The translations under genes and the position numbers were made by a program. Below, in pieces: positions 42,246 to 51,549 of a stretch of 64,000 nt of DNA. The notes beneath the pieces were generated by a model. That model did no database searches, was not told the DNA's origin, and saw only the letters and a list, made by a program, of their open reading frames with translations. Position 1 is the stretch's first letter. Every line of letters begins with the position of its first letter. The stretch is from Streptomyces sp. DSM 15324 (GTDB taxonomy: Bacteria; Actinomycetota; Actinomycetes; Streptomycetales; Streptomycetaceae), in assembly GCF_001514285.1 (NCBI RefSeq), contig NZ_KQ949029.1, forward strand, positions 264,377 through 328,376. Direction: 5' to 3'.

Positions 42246-43522
42246 CGCACGAGGAGTCCGGCCCTGCTGTTCCCAGCCTCTGGCGGGACCGTGACTTCCG
42301 CAGGCTCTGGGTGGGCCAGACGGCCTCCCAGCTCGGCGAACACACCGGTCTGGTGGTCGTGCCGCCCTTCGCCGTCCTGACGCTGGACGCCGGTGCCGGC
42401 CAGTTGGGCGCGCTGCGGGCCGTGGGACAGGCTCCGATCCTGCTGCTGTCGCTCTTCGCGGGCGCGTGGGTGGACAGGCGGCGCACCCGTGCCGTGATGG
42501 TGCTGACGGACGCGGGCCGGGCCCTGGCGCTGGGCGCCGCCGCCGTGGCGGGCCTCCTCGGCAGCCTGGTCATGCCGGTGCTGTTCGTCGTCGCCTTCGC
42601 CCTCGGGGCCCTGTCGGTGTTCTTCGACGTGGCCTACCAGGCGTCCCTGGTACGGCTGGTGAAGCGCGATCAGCTCGTACCGGGCAACAGCGCGCTCGAA
42701 GGCAGCCGGTCCGCGGCGCAGATCGGCGGTCCCGCGCTCGGCGGCGCGCTGGTGTCCGTGCTGTCGGCGCCGATCGCCGCCGTTTCCAGCGCGTCGTTCT
42801 TCGCGCTGTCGTTCCTCACGATACGGCGGATCGGTCGCCGCGAATCCGTCCCGGCGCACGCGGAACGCCGCGAGCACAAAGGCTCCCCCCGGGTCCGGCG
42901 GCGGATCCACGCCGGGCTCCGTTTCGTCGCCGGTGACACCTCGCTCCGGGCGGTGTGTCTCGCGTCCGCCGCCTTCCAGCTCTTCTTCGCCGCCGCGATG
43001 ACCGTCTATCTGCTGTTCCTGCCGCGGGACCTGCACCTCTCGGGCACCGCCGTGGGGCTGGCCCTCGCGGCGACGGGGCCGGGGGCGCTCCTGGGTGCCC
43101 TGCTGGCCGCCCGCCTGCCGAGCCGCTTCGGGCACGGCCGAGTGCTCGTCGGGGCGGCGGTGGTCGGCGACGGCGCGTTCCTGTGCGTGCCCGCGCTGCA
43201 CGGCTCCTCCGCGGCGACGATCACCGCGCTCTGTGCGGTCAACCTCGTCTTCGGAACCTTCGGCCAGCTGGTGAACGTCACGGTGATGGCCGTCCGACAG
43301 GCCATGACGCCCGACGGGATGCAGGGCCGCGTGGCCGCGACGATCACTTTCGCCGGCATGGGGCTGACTCCACTCGGCTCGCTCCTCGGCGGCTTCCTGG
43401 CGCAGGCGTGGGGGACGCGCACGAGCCTCCTGGTGACGGCCGCCGGCATGCTGCTGTCGCCGGCCCTGATGGCCCTCTCTCCCCTCGCCCGCCTGGGACG
43501 GACGCTCCCCGCCCCCGCGTAG
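42242..43522 (+). CDS. MFS transporter
   Basis: The 426-residue protein begins at the GTG overlapping the MarR stop (VTHEESGPAVPSLWRDRDFRRLWVGQ) and has about 12 transmembrane helices. DRRRTRAVMVLTD fits the first loop, and the N-terminal FRRLWVGQTAS is typical of the MFS_3/enterobactin-exporter-like group. A longer in-frame extension upstream runs through the MarR and divergent genes and is not real. Substrate unknown; co-expressed with its repressor. Confidence 0.85.
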   Translation: MTHEESGPAVPSLWRDRDFRRLWVGQTASQLGEHTGLVVVPPFAVLTLDAGAGQLGALRAVGQAPILLLSLFAGAWVDRRRTRAVMVLTDAGRALALGAAAVAGLLGSLVMPVLFVVAFALGALSVFFDVAYQASLVRLVKRDQLVPGNSALEGSRSAAQIGGPALGGALVSVLSAPIAAVSSASFFALSFLTIRRIGRRESVPAHAERREHKGSPRVRRRIHAGLRFVAGDTSLRAVCLASAAFQLFFAAAMTVYLLFLPRDLHLSGTAVGLALAATGPGALLGALLAARLPSRFGHGRVLVGAAVVGDGAFLCVPALHGSSAATITALCAVNLVFGTFGQLVNVTVMAVRQAMTPDGMQGRVAATITFAGMGLTPLGSLLGGFLAQAWGTRTSLLVTAAGMLLSPALMALSPLARLGRTLPAPA

Positions 43523-43746
43523 CCCGCGGTCACCGCCGAAGCGAGGCCCCGGCACCGCCCGCTCGCCCGCGCGCGGGCATCCGACCCGCCGGAGAAAAAT
43601 CGCTTTATGCTAATTTTTACCTATCCGGCGGACACGCTGTCTGTCCTATCTCATGAGAGGTGCGATGCAGGACCTCGGGGCTGGGCCGCACGGTCCCGGG
43701 AACCATCGTCCGGCGTGTGCCGGAGTCAGCGAGCTGCGTGAGACGC

Positions 43747-45924
43747 ATGAACGCCACTTCGTCCTCTTCCTCGGCTTCGCCGTTCGACATGGTCAGCGGA
43801 GCCCTGGCGGATTACATCCCGAGGGCCGGAGCGACGGCGGCCGCGGGTCACGCCGGTTCCCCGGGCGAGGCTGACGTGCGTCCGCCCCGGGGCAGCGGCG
43901 CGGAGCCCGACGACCGGGAACAGATCCTCGGGGCGGTCAACCTCGACCGGGATCTGAGGATCACCAGCTGCAATGTGGACGCCGCCCCTTTCGCCGGGGT
44001 GAGGGTCGTGCCGGGGGAACCCTTCGCGAATCTGCTGCCTCCCGGGGACGTACCGACGGTGACCCGGCGCCTGCAGCGGGTCCTCGACACCGGCGAGGCG
44101 CACGTCGCCCGCGTCCAGCGCCTGCGGCGCAGCGACGGGTCGGAGCTGGTGGTGTCGATGAGCATCCTGCCGGCCGCGACACCGCGGGAGGGTCTGACCG
44201 TCTCACTGATCGCCATGGCCAAGCGGCTGCACCTGTATGCCTCCGCCGCCGCGATCGGGACGTCCCTCGACATCGGGGAGACCGCGCAGTCCCTGGCCCA
44301 GTCCCTGCTGGCCTGGGGGGACGTCGCGGCCGTCGACCTGGACTACGCCGTGTGGACGGGTGAGGCGGTCACCGAGCAGGCACAGGACCGCATCCGGCTG
44401 CGCCGGGCCGCCCTGGTGCCGGACCGGGCCTGGCCCGAGGGGTACCTGACCCCCGGGGACAATCTTCCCCAGGAGGCGAGCCGGCTGCTGGCCGGCGCGG
44501 TCATGCGGGACGACGTACCGCAGGCCATCGTCGTCCGTGACCGCGAGGCGATCGAGCGGGCACTCGGCGACCGACGGCTGGTGCGCGCCCTGGTGCCCGG
44601 CGACCAGCCGGTGAGCGTCGCGTGCATTCCGCTCATCGTCGAGGGGCAGCAGGGCGCCCCGGGCCCGATCGTGCTGGGCGTGACGGAGGTCTGGCGCCGG
44701 CCGGAACGCCCCTTCCGCGAGGGTGAGCTGCTCGACCTCCAGGAACTCGTGGCCAAGACCGCCCGCCATGTGGACCTGGCCCGCCAGCACCAGCGGGAGC
44801 ACGCCCAGGTCCTGGCACTGCAACGCCGGCTGCTGCCGCGGGTCGGCAGCGAGACCATCGAGGTCGCCAGTGTGTACGAGCCCACCACTCCCGACAGTGC
44901 GGGCGTCGGCGGTGACTGGGTGAACAGTTTCCCGCTGCCGGGCGACCGGACCGCACTGGTGGTCGGTGACGTCGTGGGCCACGGCCTCGGGGCCGCGGCG
45001 GCCATGGGCCAGCTGAGCATGGAGGCCCGTGCGCTGCTGTCGGCGGGGCTGGGCCCCGGCGAGGTGCTGGAGCGGCTGGACGAGACGGTCACGCTGCTGG
45101 ACGACACCGACGCGGGCCTGGCGGCCGGGTACAGCGCGCTGGGCTCGACGTGCTGCATCGCGGTCTACGACCCCGTCGACCACCGGGTGGTGATGTCCAA
45201 CGCCGGTCACCTCCCCCCTGTCCTCGTCCATCCCGACGGGTCCGCCAAGGCCGTGGCGGCCCAGCCGCACCCGGCGCTGGGCGCCGAGTTCGCCGTACGG
45301 GAACCCTTCGACGTGCACGAGTTCGCCGCGCCGCCCGGCTCGCTCCTCGTCCTCTACACCGACGGCCTGGTCGAGGATCCGTCCACCTCGATCGACGACG
45401 GCATCGGCCGGCTGACGGACGTGGTCCGTGAGGTGCATCCCTGGGACGATCTCCAGCGGGCCGCCCGTCGTGTGGTCGCCCGGCTGGCCCCGCCGGAACC
45501 CCTGCGCGACGACGTGACCCTGCTGCTGGCCCGGATGACCGGCCGCCGCGGCCGGGACAGCGCCACCTGGCGCCTGTCCGCCCGCGACACCACCGCGGCC
45601 CGCGCCCGCGCCCTGGCCTCCCCCGTGCTGCGGGGATGGCACACCGGCGGCCAGGCCCGGGACAACGCGCTGCTGGTGATCAGCGAACTGGTCACCAACG
45701 CCGTCCTGTTCGGCACCGGGCCCGTCACCCTGCGCCTGGTGCGGGCCGGGCACCGGCTCACCTGCGAGGTCGGCGACAGCGGCAACGGCCGCCCACGCCT
45801 GCACCGCGGTGGGCTGCTCGACGACCGGGGGCGGGGGCTCCACGTCGTCCACAAGCTGACCACCCGCTGGGGCGTGCGGTGGACCGAGACCGGCAAGGCG
45901 GTCTGGGCCGAACTGGAGGTCTAG
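43747..45924 (+). CDS. SpoIIE-type phosphatase with PAS/GAF domains and C-terminal HATPase
   Basis: The protein of about 725 residues has a PAS-like region (VNLDRDLRITSCNVDAAPF), a GAF-like region, a PP2C/SpoIIE domain (SAGVGGDWVNSFPL, VVGDVVGHGLGAAAAMG, SNAGHLPPVL, YTDGLVE) and a C-terminal HATPase (NALLVISELVTNAVLFG with the N-box Asn, and the G-box DRGRGLHVV). Kinase-like ATPase and phosphatase on one chain is typical of Streptomyces partner-switching regulators. Starts at GTG 43660 and ATG 43747 are both possible, and neither has a strong ribosome site. An AT-rich promoter-like stretch with a TAATTTTTA core lies about 43597-43620. Confidence 0.85.
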   Translation: MNATSSSSSASPFDMVSGALADYIPRAGATAAAGHAGSPGEADVRPPRGSGAEPDDREQILGAVNLDRDLRITSCNVDAAPFAGVRVVPGEPFANLLPPGDVPTVTRRLQRVLDTGEAHVARVQRLRRSDGSELVVSMSILPAATPREGLTVSLIAMAKRLHLYASAAAIGTSLDIGETAQSLAQSLLAWGDVAAVDLDYAVWTGEAVTEQAQDRIRLRRAALVPDRAWPEGYLTPGDNLPQEASRLLAGAVMRDDVPQAIVVRDREAIERALGDRRLVRALVPGDQPVSVACIPLIVEGQQGAPGPIVLGVTEVWRRPERPFREGELLDLQELVAKTARHVDLARQHQREHAQVLALQRRLLPRVGSETIEVASVYEPTTPDSAGVGGDWVNSFPLPGDRTALVVGDVVGHGLGAAAAMGQLSMEARALLSAGLGPGEVLERLDETVTLLDDTDAGLAAGYSALGSTCCIAVYDPVDHRVVMSNAGHLPPVLVHPDGSAKAVAAQPHPALGAEFAVREPFDVHEFAAPPGSLLVLYTDGLVEDPSTSIDDGIGRLTDVVREVHPWDDLQRAARRVVARLAPPEPLRDDVTLLLARMTGRRGRDSATWRLSARDTTAARARALASPVLRGWHTGGQARDNALLVISELVTNAVLFGTGPVTLRLVRAGHRLTCEVGDSGNGRPRLHRGGLLDDRGRGLHVVHKLTTRWGVRWTETGKAVWAELEV

Positions 45925-45954
45925 CCCGTGCCGGAGTGAGGGTGGGTGCCCCGG

Positions 45955-47148
45955 CTACAGCCACTCCCCCTCCACGGCCGTGGCCGTCAGTCCGGGTGCG
46001 GCCGCGTACAGCACCGTGCGGCTGCCGGACTTCTGGCCGGCCTCGTGGGCGCGGCACAGGATGTCGAGCACGGCCGCGCCGCCGCGGTTGCCCGTGAGGT
46101 AGCTGTCCCGGCTGTAGGCGAGAAGGCCCGCCGGCCATCCTTCGGGCATCGTCTGCTCCATGTACTCCAGCACCCTCGTCCCACCGGGATGTGCGAGCAG
46201 CAGGTCGGGATGCCACCCCTGTCGGTCGTCCTGATGGCGTACGCGCAACCACCTCCACATCGCGGCGACCGTCTCCTGAACGGCACGCGGTCCACGGCGG
46301 TCCATCACGAAGTGCGTGCCGTCGGTCCGGGTCTCCAGCCGGTGCAGGTCCATGGTGCCGGGCAGGGTGTGGTGCCACACCGCGTCCAGTCTCAGGACCG
46401 ACTCCGGTGCGGGGCGCCCGGTGACCACCACGGCGACGGCGGTGTCGGCGAACAGCAGCCGCACGATCAGCGATTCCAGGGTCTCGTCGGCAGGTTGGTA
46501 CGTGGTGCTCAGCGCCTCCGCGATCACCACCAGCACCACGCGGTCGGGGTCCGTCGCGACCAGATCGGCCGCGAGTGCGAGCGATCGGGTACCGGCGATG
46601 CAGGCCCACTGGGTGGCCGGGAGCAGCAGGACGTCGCGGCGCAGCGGAAGGCGGTTGAGCAGGGAGAGGTCGAGCCCCGGGAGGGCCGGGGTGGTGGAGT
46701 GACTGGTGATCAGACAGTCGACGTCGGCGGCGTCCAGTCCGGCGACGTCGAGAGCTGCGCGCGCCGCGCGTTCGCCGTACTCCTGCACGGCCGCCCAGGC
46801 CGGCGCGGTGCGCTCCTGGACCGTCTGCGGTGCGGGTATCGCCTCCAGTGCGGCGATGGCGCGGTTCACCTCCTCGTCGCCGAAGCCGCCGCGGGCCAGT
46901 GCCTCACGAGCCGCGCCCGCTCCGGGGGTTCGCAGGCCGCTTCCACCGCTGGGCGCGGAGGCCGACTCCAGCGGCAGCATCCAGGCCCGTGAGGTGATCC
47001 CGGTGCTCGCGGCGATGCCGTCCATCCTCGGCAGCCACGGCGCCTGCGGGTGCCGGGCCCGGACCTCCGCCAGGATCTGGCCGGTCTTCACGACATGCTC
47101 GCCTTGCACCACGGCAGGAGGACACAGGTAGGCGCCCATAGCACGCAT
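45955..47148 (-). CDS. Type III polyketide synthase (chalcone synthase-like)
   Basis: The 397-residue protein has the type III PKS catalytic triad: Cys183 in ATQWACIAGTRS, His320 in LLLAHPGGTRVL, and Asn354 in SYLTGNRGGAAV, plus the family DRRGPRAVQ. It condenses malonyl-CoA units onto a starter, making pyrones, resorcinols or naphthalenes. An extra, low-complexity segment around residues 65-110 is longer than in plant and RppA enzymes. The start at 47148 has GAGAAAG upstream; 47139 would shorten it by three codons. No tailoring gene is adjacent, so the product is open. Confidence 0.85.
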   Translation of the reverse strand: MRAMGAYLCPPAVVQGEHVVKTGQILAEVRARHPQAPWLPRMDGIAASTGITSRAWMLPLESASAPSGGSGLRTPGAGAAREALARGGFGDEEVNRAIAALEAIPAPQTVQERTAPAWAAVQEYGERAARAALDVAGLDAADVDCLITSHSTTPALPGLDLSLLNRLPLRRDVLLLPATQWACIAGTRSLALAADLVATDPDRVVLVVIAEALSTTYQPADETLESLIVRLLFADTAVAVVVTGRPAPESVLRLDAVWHHTLPGTMDLHRLETRTDGTHFVMDRRGPRAVQETVAAMWRWLRVRHQDDRQGWHPDLLLAHPGGTRVLEYMEQTMPEGWPAGLLAYSRDSYLTGNRGGAAVLDILCRAHEAGQKSGSRTVLYAAAPGLTATAVEGEWL

Positions 47149-47267
47149 CTTTCTCGGGGAACCCCTGGACGACGTCCAGTGTCTGAAACCTGCCTGATGC
47201 GGCATACCGGGGTCAAGATGCTTTCATCGCAATCCACTTCGCATTCCGCCTGTCTTTGTCCATATCG

Positions 47268-48854
47268 CTAGAGAACGGGACCGTGCGGAGGCGGTGCGGC
47301 GGCACAGGTCGGGTCCAGTGCGGGGAGTCGGCCGGTGCGCAGGTAGGCGTTGACCTGGTCGTCGACGCAGGCGTTGCCGTACTCGCCGTAGAGGCCGTGC
47401 TGGCGGGCGTGTTCGACGGTCAGGAGCCGCGAGCTCGGCCACCGCTCGCGCATGGCCCGGGCGCCGGAGTAGACGGTGCGGGGGTCGCCGGTCGCGGCGA
47501 GGAGCAGGGCCGGGACGTCGTTGTCGAGCACGGTCGGTGCCTCGGCGGGCGGCGCCCAGAACTCGCAGGGGGTGATGTCGTTCGCCAGCGGGCCGGCGAG
47601 CGGGAACCGCCGGCGCGACTGTTCGACCGCGCGCCAGTAGCTGCCGACACCGCGCCGCTCGGCCACGTCGCCGCAGAGTATCGCCGTCATCTGGCTGGAG
47701 GAGGCCGAGCCCGCCGAGGTCAGCAGGAACTCCAGTTGCCGGGCCAGTCCTTGGTCCGGCTCGACCGGCTGCCGGTCGGCGGCACGGGCCAGGAGGCGTA
47801 CGGTCCGGGCCAGGTCGGCGCGCCGCTCGTCGAGATCGCTGCCGAGGCCGCCGATGAAGAGGGCGGGGAGCACGTGCTCGTCCAGCCGGTAGGTCTCCCC
47901 CACCCGCAACGGCTCCCGGGCTGCGGCGTCGAGGATGTGGTCCACGGTCGCGAGCACCTCTGCGCGCGTGGCGCCCAGCCCGTAGGTGGTGTGGCGTGCG
48001 GCGGTCCAGGAGGCCCAGGCGCGCAGGGCCGCCTCGTTGACCGCCTCGGCGCCGCGCAGCAGGGTCTGGTTGTAGCGCTCGGGGGGACTGACGCCGTCGA
48101 GCACCACGCGGTCGGTGCGGCCGGGGAAGAGCTGGGTGTAGACCTCGCCGAGGTAACTGCCGTAGGAGTAGCCGAGGTAGGAGAGGGTGTCCGCGCCGAG
48201 GGCGGCGCGGATGACGTCCATGTCGCGGGCGGTGTTGCGGGTGGTGACGTACGGCAGCACGTCACCCTGGGTGCGGGTGCAGCGCTCGGCCAGGTCGCGG
48301 GCGAGGCTGACCTCCCCCTGGTACGCCGCCCGGTGGGAACCGGCCGAGCGGAGGAAGGCGGAGCCGAGGTTCCAGCCGCAGTCGAGCGGGGTGCTGCGGC
48401 CGACGAAGCGCGGGTCCATGCCGATCAGGTCGTAGCGGGCGGCGACCTCGCCCATCGCGTCGGCGGTGGTGAGCGGCATGGGGAGGCTGGGGCCGGCCGG
48501 TCCGCCGTCGTTGAGGAACAGCGGGCCCGAGCGGTGGGCCGTGTCGGTCGCCTTCCGGCGGGAGACGGCGACGCTGATCGTACGGCCGCCGGGGTCGGTG
48601 TAGTCGAGGGGCACGGTGACGTCGGCGCAGTCGGCGCCCGCGGCGTCCAGCTCGCGGCCGGTCTCGTCGTCGGGGCCGAGTGCGCAGGCGTGCCAGTCGA
48701 GGTGCTGGGTGTGGAAGCGGGCGAGCGGGTCCGGGCCGGCGGCGGTGGCTGTCGTGGCCGCCGCCGCGGCGGTGGGCGCGACGGCCGAGGCGGCGAGCAG
48801 CATCGCGCACACCGCGAGCGTCCTGGGTCGTCGTCGAAACGGTGAAGTCGGCAT
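47268..48854 (-). CDS. Secreted tripeptidyl-aminopeptidase-like alpha/beta hydrolase
   Basis: The 528-residue protein has a signal peptide (RRRPRTLAVCAMLLAASAVAPTA cleaved near residue 34), a nucleophile elbow GYSYGSYLG with Ser230, a catalytic Asp region (LLLAATGDPRTV) and a His near HARQHGLYGEYGN. This is the TAP/SCO-type secreted peptidase family that removes tripeptides or acts as an esterase. The start at 48854 is the only one that leaves an intact signal peptide. Confidence 0.87.
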   Translation of the reverse strand: MPTSPFRRRPRTLAVCAMLLAASAVAPTAAAAATTATAAGPDPLARFHTQHLDWHACALGPDDETGRELDAAGADCADVTVPLDYTDPGGRTISVAVSRRKATDTAHRSGPLFLNDGGPAGPSLPMPLTTADAMGEVAARYDLIGMDPRFVGRSTPLDCGWNLGSAFLRSAGSHRAAYQGEVSLARDLAERCTRTQGDVLPYVTTRNTARDMDVIRAALGADTLSYLGYSYGSYLGEVYTQLFPGRTDRVVLDGVSPPERYNQTLLRGAEAVNEAALRAWASWTAARHTTYGLGATRAEVLATVDHILDAAAREPLRVGETYRLDEHVLPALFIGGLGSDLDERRADLARTVRLLARAADRQPVEPDQGLARQLEFLLTSAGSASSSQMTAILCGDVAERRGVGSYWRAVEQSRRRFPLAGPLANDITPCEFWAPPAEAPTVLDNDVPALLLAATGDPRTVYSGARAMRERWPSSRLLTVEHARQHGLYGEYGNACVDDQVNAYLRTGRLPALDPTCAAAPPPHGPVL

Positions 48855-48977
48855 GTGATCAACGCTAGGGCGGCTCGTGGCCCGGCAGGGTCCGGCAACC
48901 CCCCTGAAAGACACCGGGGTTCTCCCCGGGATATCCCTGGGCCGGCGTTGTCGTGGATGGCCGCTGGTGCAGATCAC

Positions 48978-49018
48978 GCACGGGAGTCCGCCGGGCCGGG
49001 GCTCGGCGACTCCCGTGC
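48978..49018. terminator. Hairpin terminator after the membrane gene
   Basis: An 11-bp perfect stem (GCACGGGAGTC with GACTCCCGTGC) closes a 19-base loop, 8 bp from the stop of the minus-strand gene at 49026. There is no U-tract. Confidence 0.6.
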
Positions 49019-49025
49019 GGCAGGG

Positions 49026-49487
49026 TCACCCTCGGCGTGCGCCTCCGGCGTCCGTGCGGTGTCGATGGTGCGGGGCAGGGGCCTGTGCGCGACGGTGAGG
49101 GCGGCTGTGGGCGACCACCGTCAGGACGGCCAGGACGGCCACGCCCGCCGCCTCGACGTACACGGTCGGACGGACCAGTTCCGCGTCCATCGACTCGACG
49201 AAGCCGAAGAGCCCCGTGGTGAGGCTGAGCACCAGGGCGCCCAGGGTCCCCGCGGTGAAGAGGGCGGTCACGGCGGCTACCGGCGCCAGCCGGCGTACGG
49301 GGGTGCCCAGCAGCGCCAGGGCGAGCAGGAGGCCGACGACGCCGTTGAGCAGGAAGAGCGGCCCGATGGTGTCGAGGCCCCGGTAGCCCTCGGCCCACAG
49401 GCGCAGATGGATCGCTGCCATGGCCGCCGTCAGCCCCGCGCCGGCCAGGCGCAGGACGAGCGTCGCGGCGGTCCGTTCAGTAGCCAT
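49026..49487 (-). CDS. Small membrane protein (four predicted helices), unknown
   Basis: The 153-residue protein has four hydrophobic helices (roughly residues 9-30, 40-60, 65-90 and 105-125) with short polar links and a basic His/Arg/Pro-rich tail. It overlaps the cupredoxin gene by 11 bp on the same strand, so the two are co-translated. It may act together with the copper lipoprotein in the membrane. No family recognised. Confidence 0.7.
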   Translation of the reverse strand: MATERTAATLVLRLAGAGLTAAMAAIHLRLWAEGYRGLDTIGPLFLLNGVVGLLLALALLGTPVRRLAPVAAVTALFTAGTLGALVLSLTTGLFGFVESMDAELVRPTVYVEAAGVAVLAVLTVVAHSRPHRRAQAPAPHHRHRTDAGGARRG

Positions 49488-49962
49488 TGTTCGTAGGGGT
49501 GTTGTCGTTGGTGCTGGTCGACGCCGGGGTTCCGCCGACCGTGATGTGCGTCTTCATGCCGAGGTCCTTGTGTCCGTCGACGGGGCAGAACACCTGGTAC
49601 GTGCCGGACCTCAGCGTCACCGTGAGGGTCGTGGACTGTCCGGGCTCCAGGGTCGTGCCGCGGTTGTCGCCGCCAGGGCCGTCCAGCTCCAGGGCGTGCT
49701 CGTGGTGCCCCATGTTCTGCGCGGTGAAGGTGTACCGGCCGGGGTGGTACTTCTGCGTCGAGAGCTGGATGTGGAAGTCGGTCAGCTTCGCCGTGACCGG
49801 GGTCCCGGAGGCCCCGGCCATCGACGGGGCGGGTGCGGTGGTCGTACCGGAACCGCTGCTGCCGCCGCTGCTGCCGCCGCCTCCGCAGGCGGCGAGCAGG
49901 GCGGTCAGCCCGCCGGCGGCCACACCGAGGAGCACGCGGTTACGGGTGTGCGGGATGGTCAT
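49477..49962 (-). CDS. Cupredoxin-type lipoprotein
   Basis: The 161-residue protein starts with a lipoprotein signal (LLGVAAGGLTALLAAC, lipobox Cys26) and a Gly/Ser linker. The cupredoxin fold shows candidate copper ligands in the HHEH cluster at 86-89, Cys126 in VFCPVDGH, His131 and Met136. The protein would be anchored outside the membrane and shuttle electrons or store copper. It is divergent from an ECF sigma/anti-sigma pair with 135 bp between, so it may be a target of that sigma. Confidence 0.85.
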   Translation of the reverse strand: MTIPHTRNRVLLGVAAGGLTALLAACGGGGSSGGSSGSGTTTAPAPSMAGASGTPVTAKLTDFHIQLSTQKYHPGRYTFTAQNMGHHEHALELDGPGGDNRGTTLEPGQSTTLTVTLRSGTYQVFCPVDGHKDLGMKTHITVGGTPASTSTNDNTPTNNGY

Positions 49963-50097
49963 GAATCGGTCCTCCGGATCGTCCCCCTGCTCCCCCTGCA
50001 AGGGGTACGGCCGCGGCGGGCGGAGGGATTGCGGAGCGCCCGGGGGGAGAATGGAGGGGAGCGCAATCCCTTCCGGGCGTCGGAACGTATTCCTGAT

Positions 50098-50673
50098 ATG
50101 TGGCGCATGGCCCTCTCCTTCGGACGGGTGCCCGACGAGGCACTGCTCACCGGCCTGACCACGGGCGATCCGGAGCTGGCCGTGGCGTTCGTGCGCCGTT
50201 TCCAGAGCACCGTCTACGGCGTGGCCCTCGCCGTCCTGGCCGACACCCAGCTCGCCGAGGACGTCGCCCAGCAGACCTTCGAGCGGGCCTGGCGGCACGC
50301 GCAGGTGTACGACCCCCGGCGGGGCTCCGTACGGTCCTGGCTGACGACGATCGCGCACAACCTGGCGATCGACGCGGTACGGGCCCGGCGGGCGAAGCCG
50401 GTCGCGCCGGAGGACCTGGACACGCTGCTCGACGTCGTGACCGAGACGCCCGAGCGGCGGGCGGTGGCGGACGACAACGCGGAGCGGGTCCGGCGCGCGG
50501 TGGCCGAGCTGCCCCGGGAGCAGGCGCGGGCCCTGGTGATGGCAGGCATCTACGGGATGACGGCCGGGGAGGTGGCGGACACCGAGCACATTCCACTGGG
50601 CACGGCGAAGACACGGATCCGGACCGGCACACGCAAGGTGCGCGCCCTTCTCGAGACGGAGGAGAAGCGGTGA
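50098..50673 (+). CDS. ECF-family sigma factor
   Basis: The 191-residue protein has sigma regions 2 (LAVAFVRRFQSTVYGVAL, AEDVAQQTFERAWRHA, VRSWLTTIAHNLAIDAVRARRA) and 4 (LPREQARALVMAGIYGMTAGEVAD, HIPLGTAKTRIRTGTRKVR). The start at 50098 has no ribosome site, so the message may be leaderless; 50107 is an in-frame alternative. It overlaps its anti-sigma factor by 4 bp (GTGA). The sigma/anti-sigma/cupredoxin order suggests control by envelope or metal stress. Confidence 0.87.
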   Translation: MWRMALSFGRVPDEALLTGLTTGDPELAVAFVRRFQSTVYGVALAVLADTQLAEDVAQQTFERAWRHAQVYDPRRGSVRSWLTTIAHNLAIDAVRARRAKPVAPEDLDTLLDVVTETPERRAVADDNAERVRRAVAELPREQARALVMAGIYGMTAGEVADTEHIPLGTAKTRIRTGTRKVRALLETEEKR

Positions 50674-51344
50674 GCGGCATGGAGTGCGAGCGGCTGCGGG
50701 AGCAGGGCGCCGAGCTGGCGCTCGGGGTCCTGCCGGCCCGTGAGCGGGCCGAGGCGGTCGCCCACCTGGACCGTTGCCCGGACTGCCGGGAGCACGTCGA
50801 ACGGCTGACGGTGGTCGGCGACGGTCTGCTCGCCCTGCTGCCGGAGGCCGAGCCGCCGGTCGGCTTCGAGAGCCGGGTCGTAAGGGCCCTGGGCGCGGCC
50901 CCGGCACCGAAGCGGAGGCCCCGCAGACAGCGGCTGCGGCTGGCGGCGGCCGCGGTCGCCGCGACCGTGGCCTGCGGTTTCGGCGGCTGGGCGGTCGGCA
51001 CGGTGATCGAGGGCGCGCCGGCACCGGTCGCCCGGCGGGCGGACGGCGGTCTGCGCGAGGCCGCCCTGGTGTCCGGCGGCCATGAGGTGGGCCGCTTCTT
51101 CGCTCATGGCGGTGACCGGAGCTGGGTGTACATGTCCGTCGAGTTCCCGGGGACCGACCGGGGCCCGGTGCGGTGTCTGCTGGTGCGCGCCGACGGGTCG
51201 ACGGTCCCGGTGGGTTCGTTCCCGCTCAAGGACGGTTACGGGTACTGGGGGGCGCCGGCCCCGGTCGACCCGACGAGCACGACCGGCGCCCGCCTGGTGG
51301 GCCCGGACGGAACGGTCCTGGCCACGGCACGCTTCTCGGCGTGA
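50670..51344 (+). CDS. Zinc-finger anti-sigma factor
   Basis: The 224-residue protein has the anti-sigma zinc site HLDRCPDC (HxxxCxxC) at about residues 33-40, one transmembrane helix (LAAAAVAATVACGFGGWAVG, about residues 95-115) and an extracytoplasmic sensor domain with WVYMSVEFPG and LKDGYGYWGAP. It would hold the preceding ECF sigma factor at the membrane until a signal breaks the complex. The GTG at 50670 overlaps the sigma stop. An ATG at residue 4 is an alternative. Confidence 0.87.
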   Translation: MSGMECERLREQGAELALGVLPARERAEAVAHLDRCPDCREHVERLTVVGDGLLALLPEAEPPVGFESRVVRALGAAPAPKRRPRRQRLRLAAAAVAATVACGFGGWAVGTVIEGAPAPVARRADGGLREAALVSGGHEVGRFFAHGGDRSWVYMSVEFPGTDRGPVRCLLVRADGSTVPVGSFPLKDGYGYWGAPAPVDPTSTTGARLVGPDGTVLATARFSA

Positions 51345-51549
51345 GGCTCGCCGCGTCCATCCCGGAACGATCGCCGTCGGTCGAGGGCATCGTGGAAGTC
51401 CGCGTCCAGGGCAGCCCCGCACTCCGGTCGGTGGCGGGACGTACTCGGGGTGTCGACAGGGGGCGCTGCGGCCGGGCCGCGTCTCGGGCCGGCCGTGCCG
51501 CAGTCTGGGTGGGGTCGTGGGGGACGACAACGGCTGTGTTCGTTGGACG

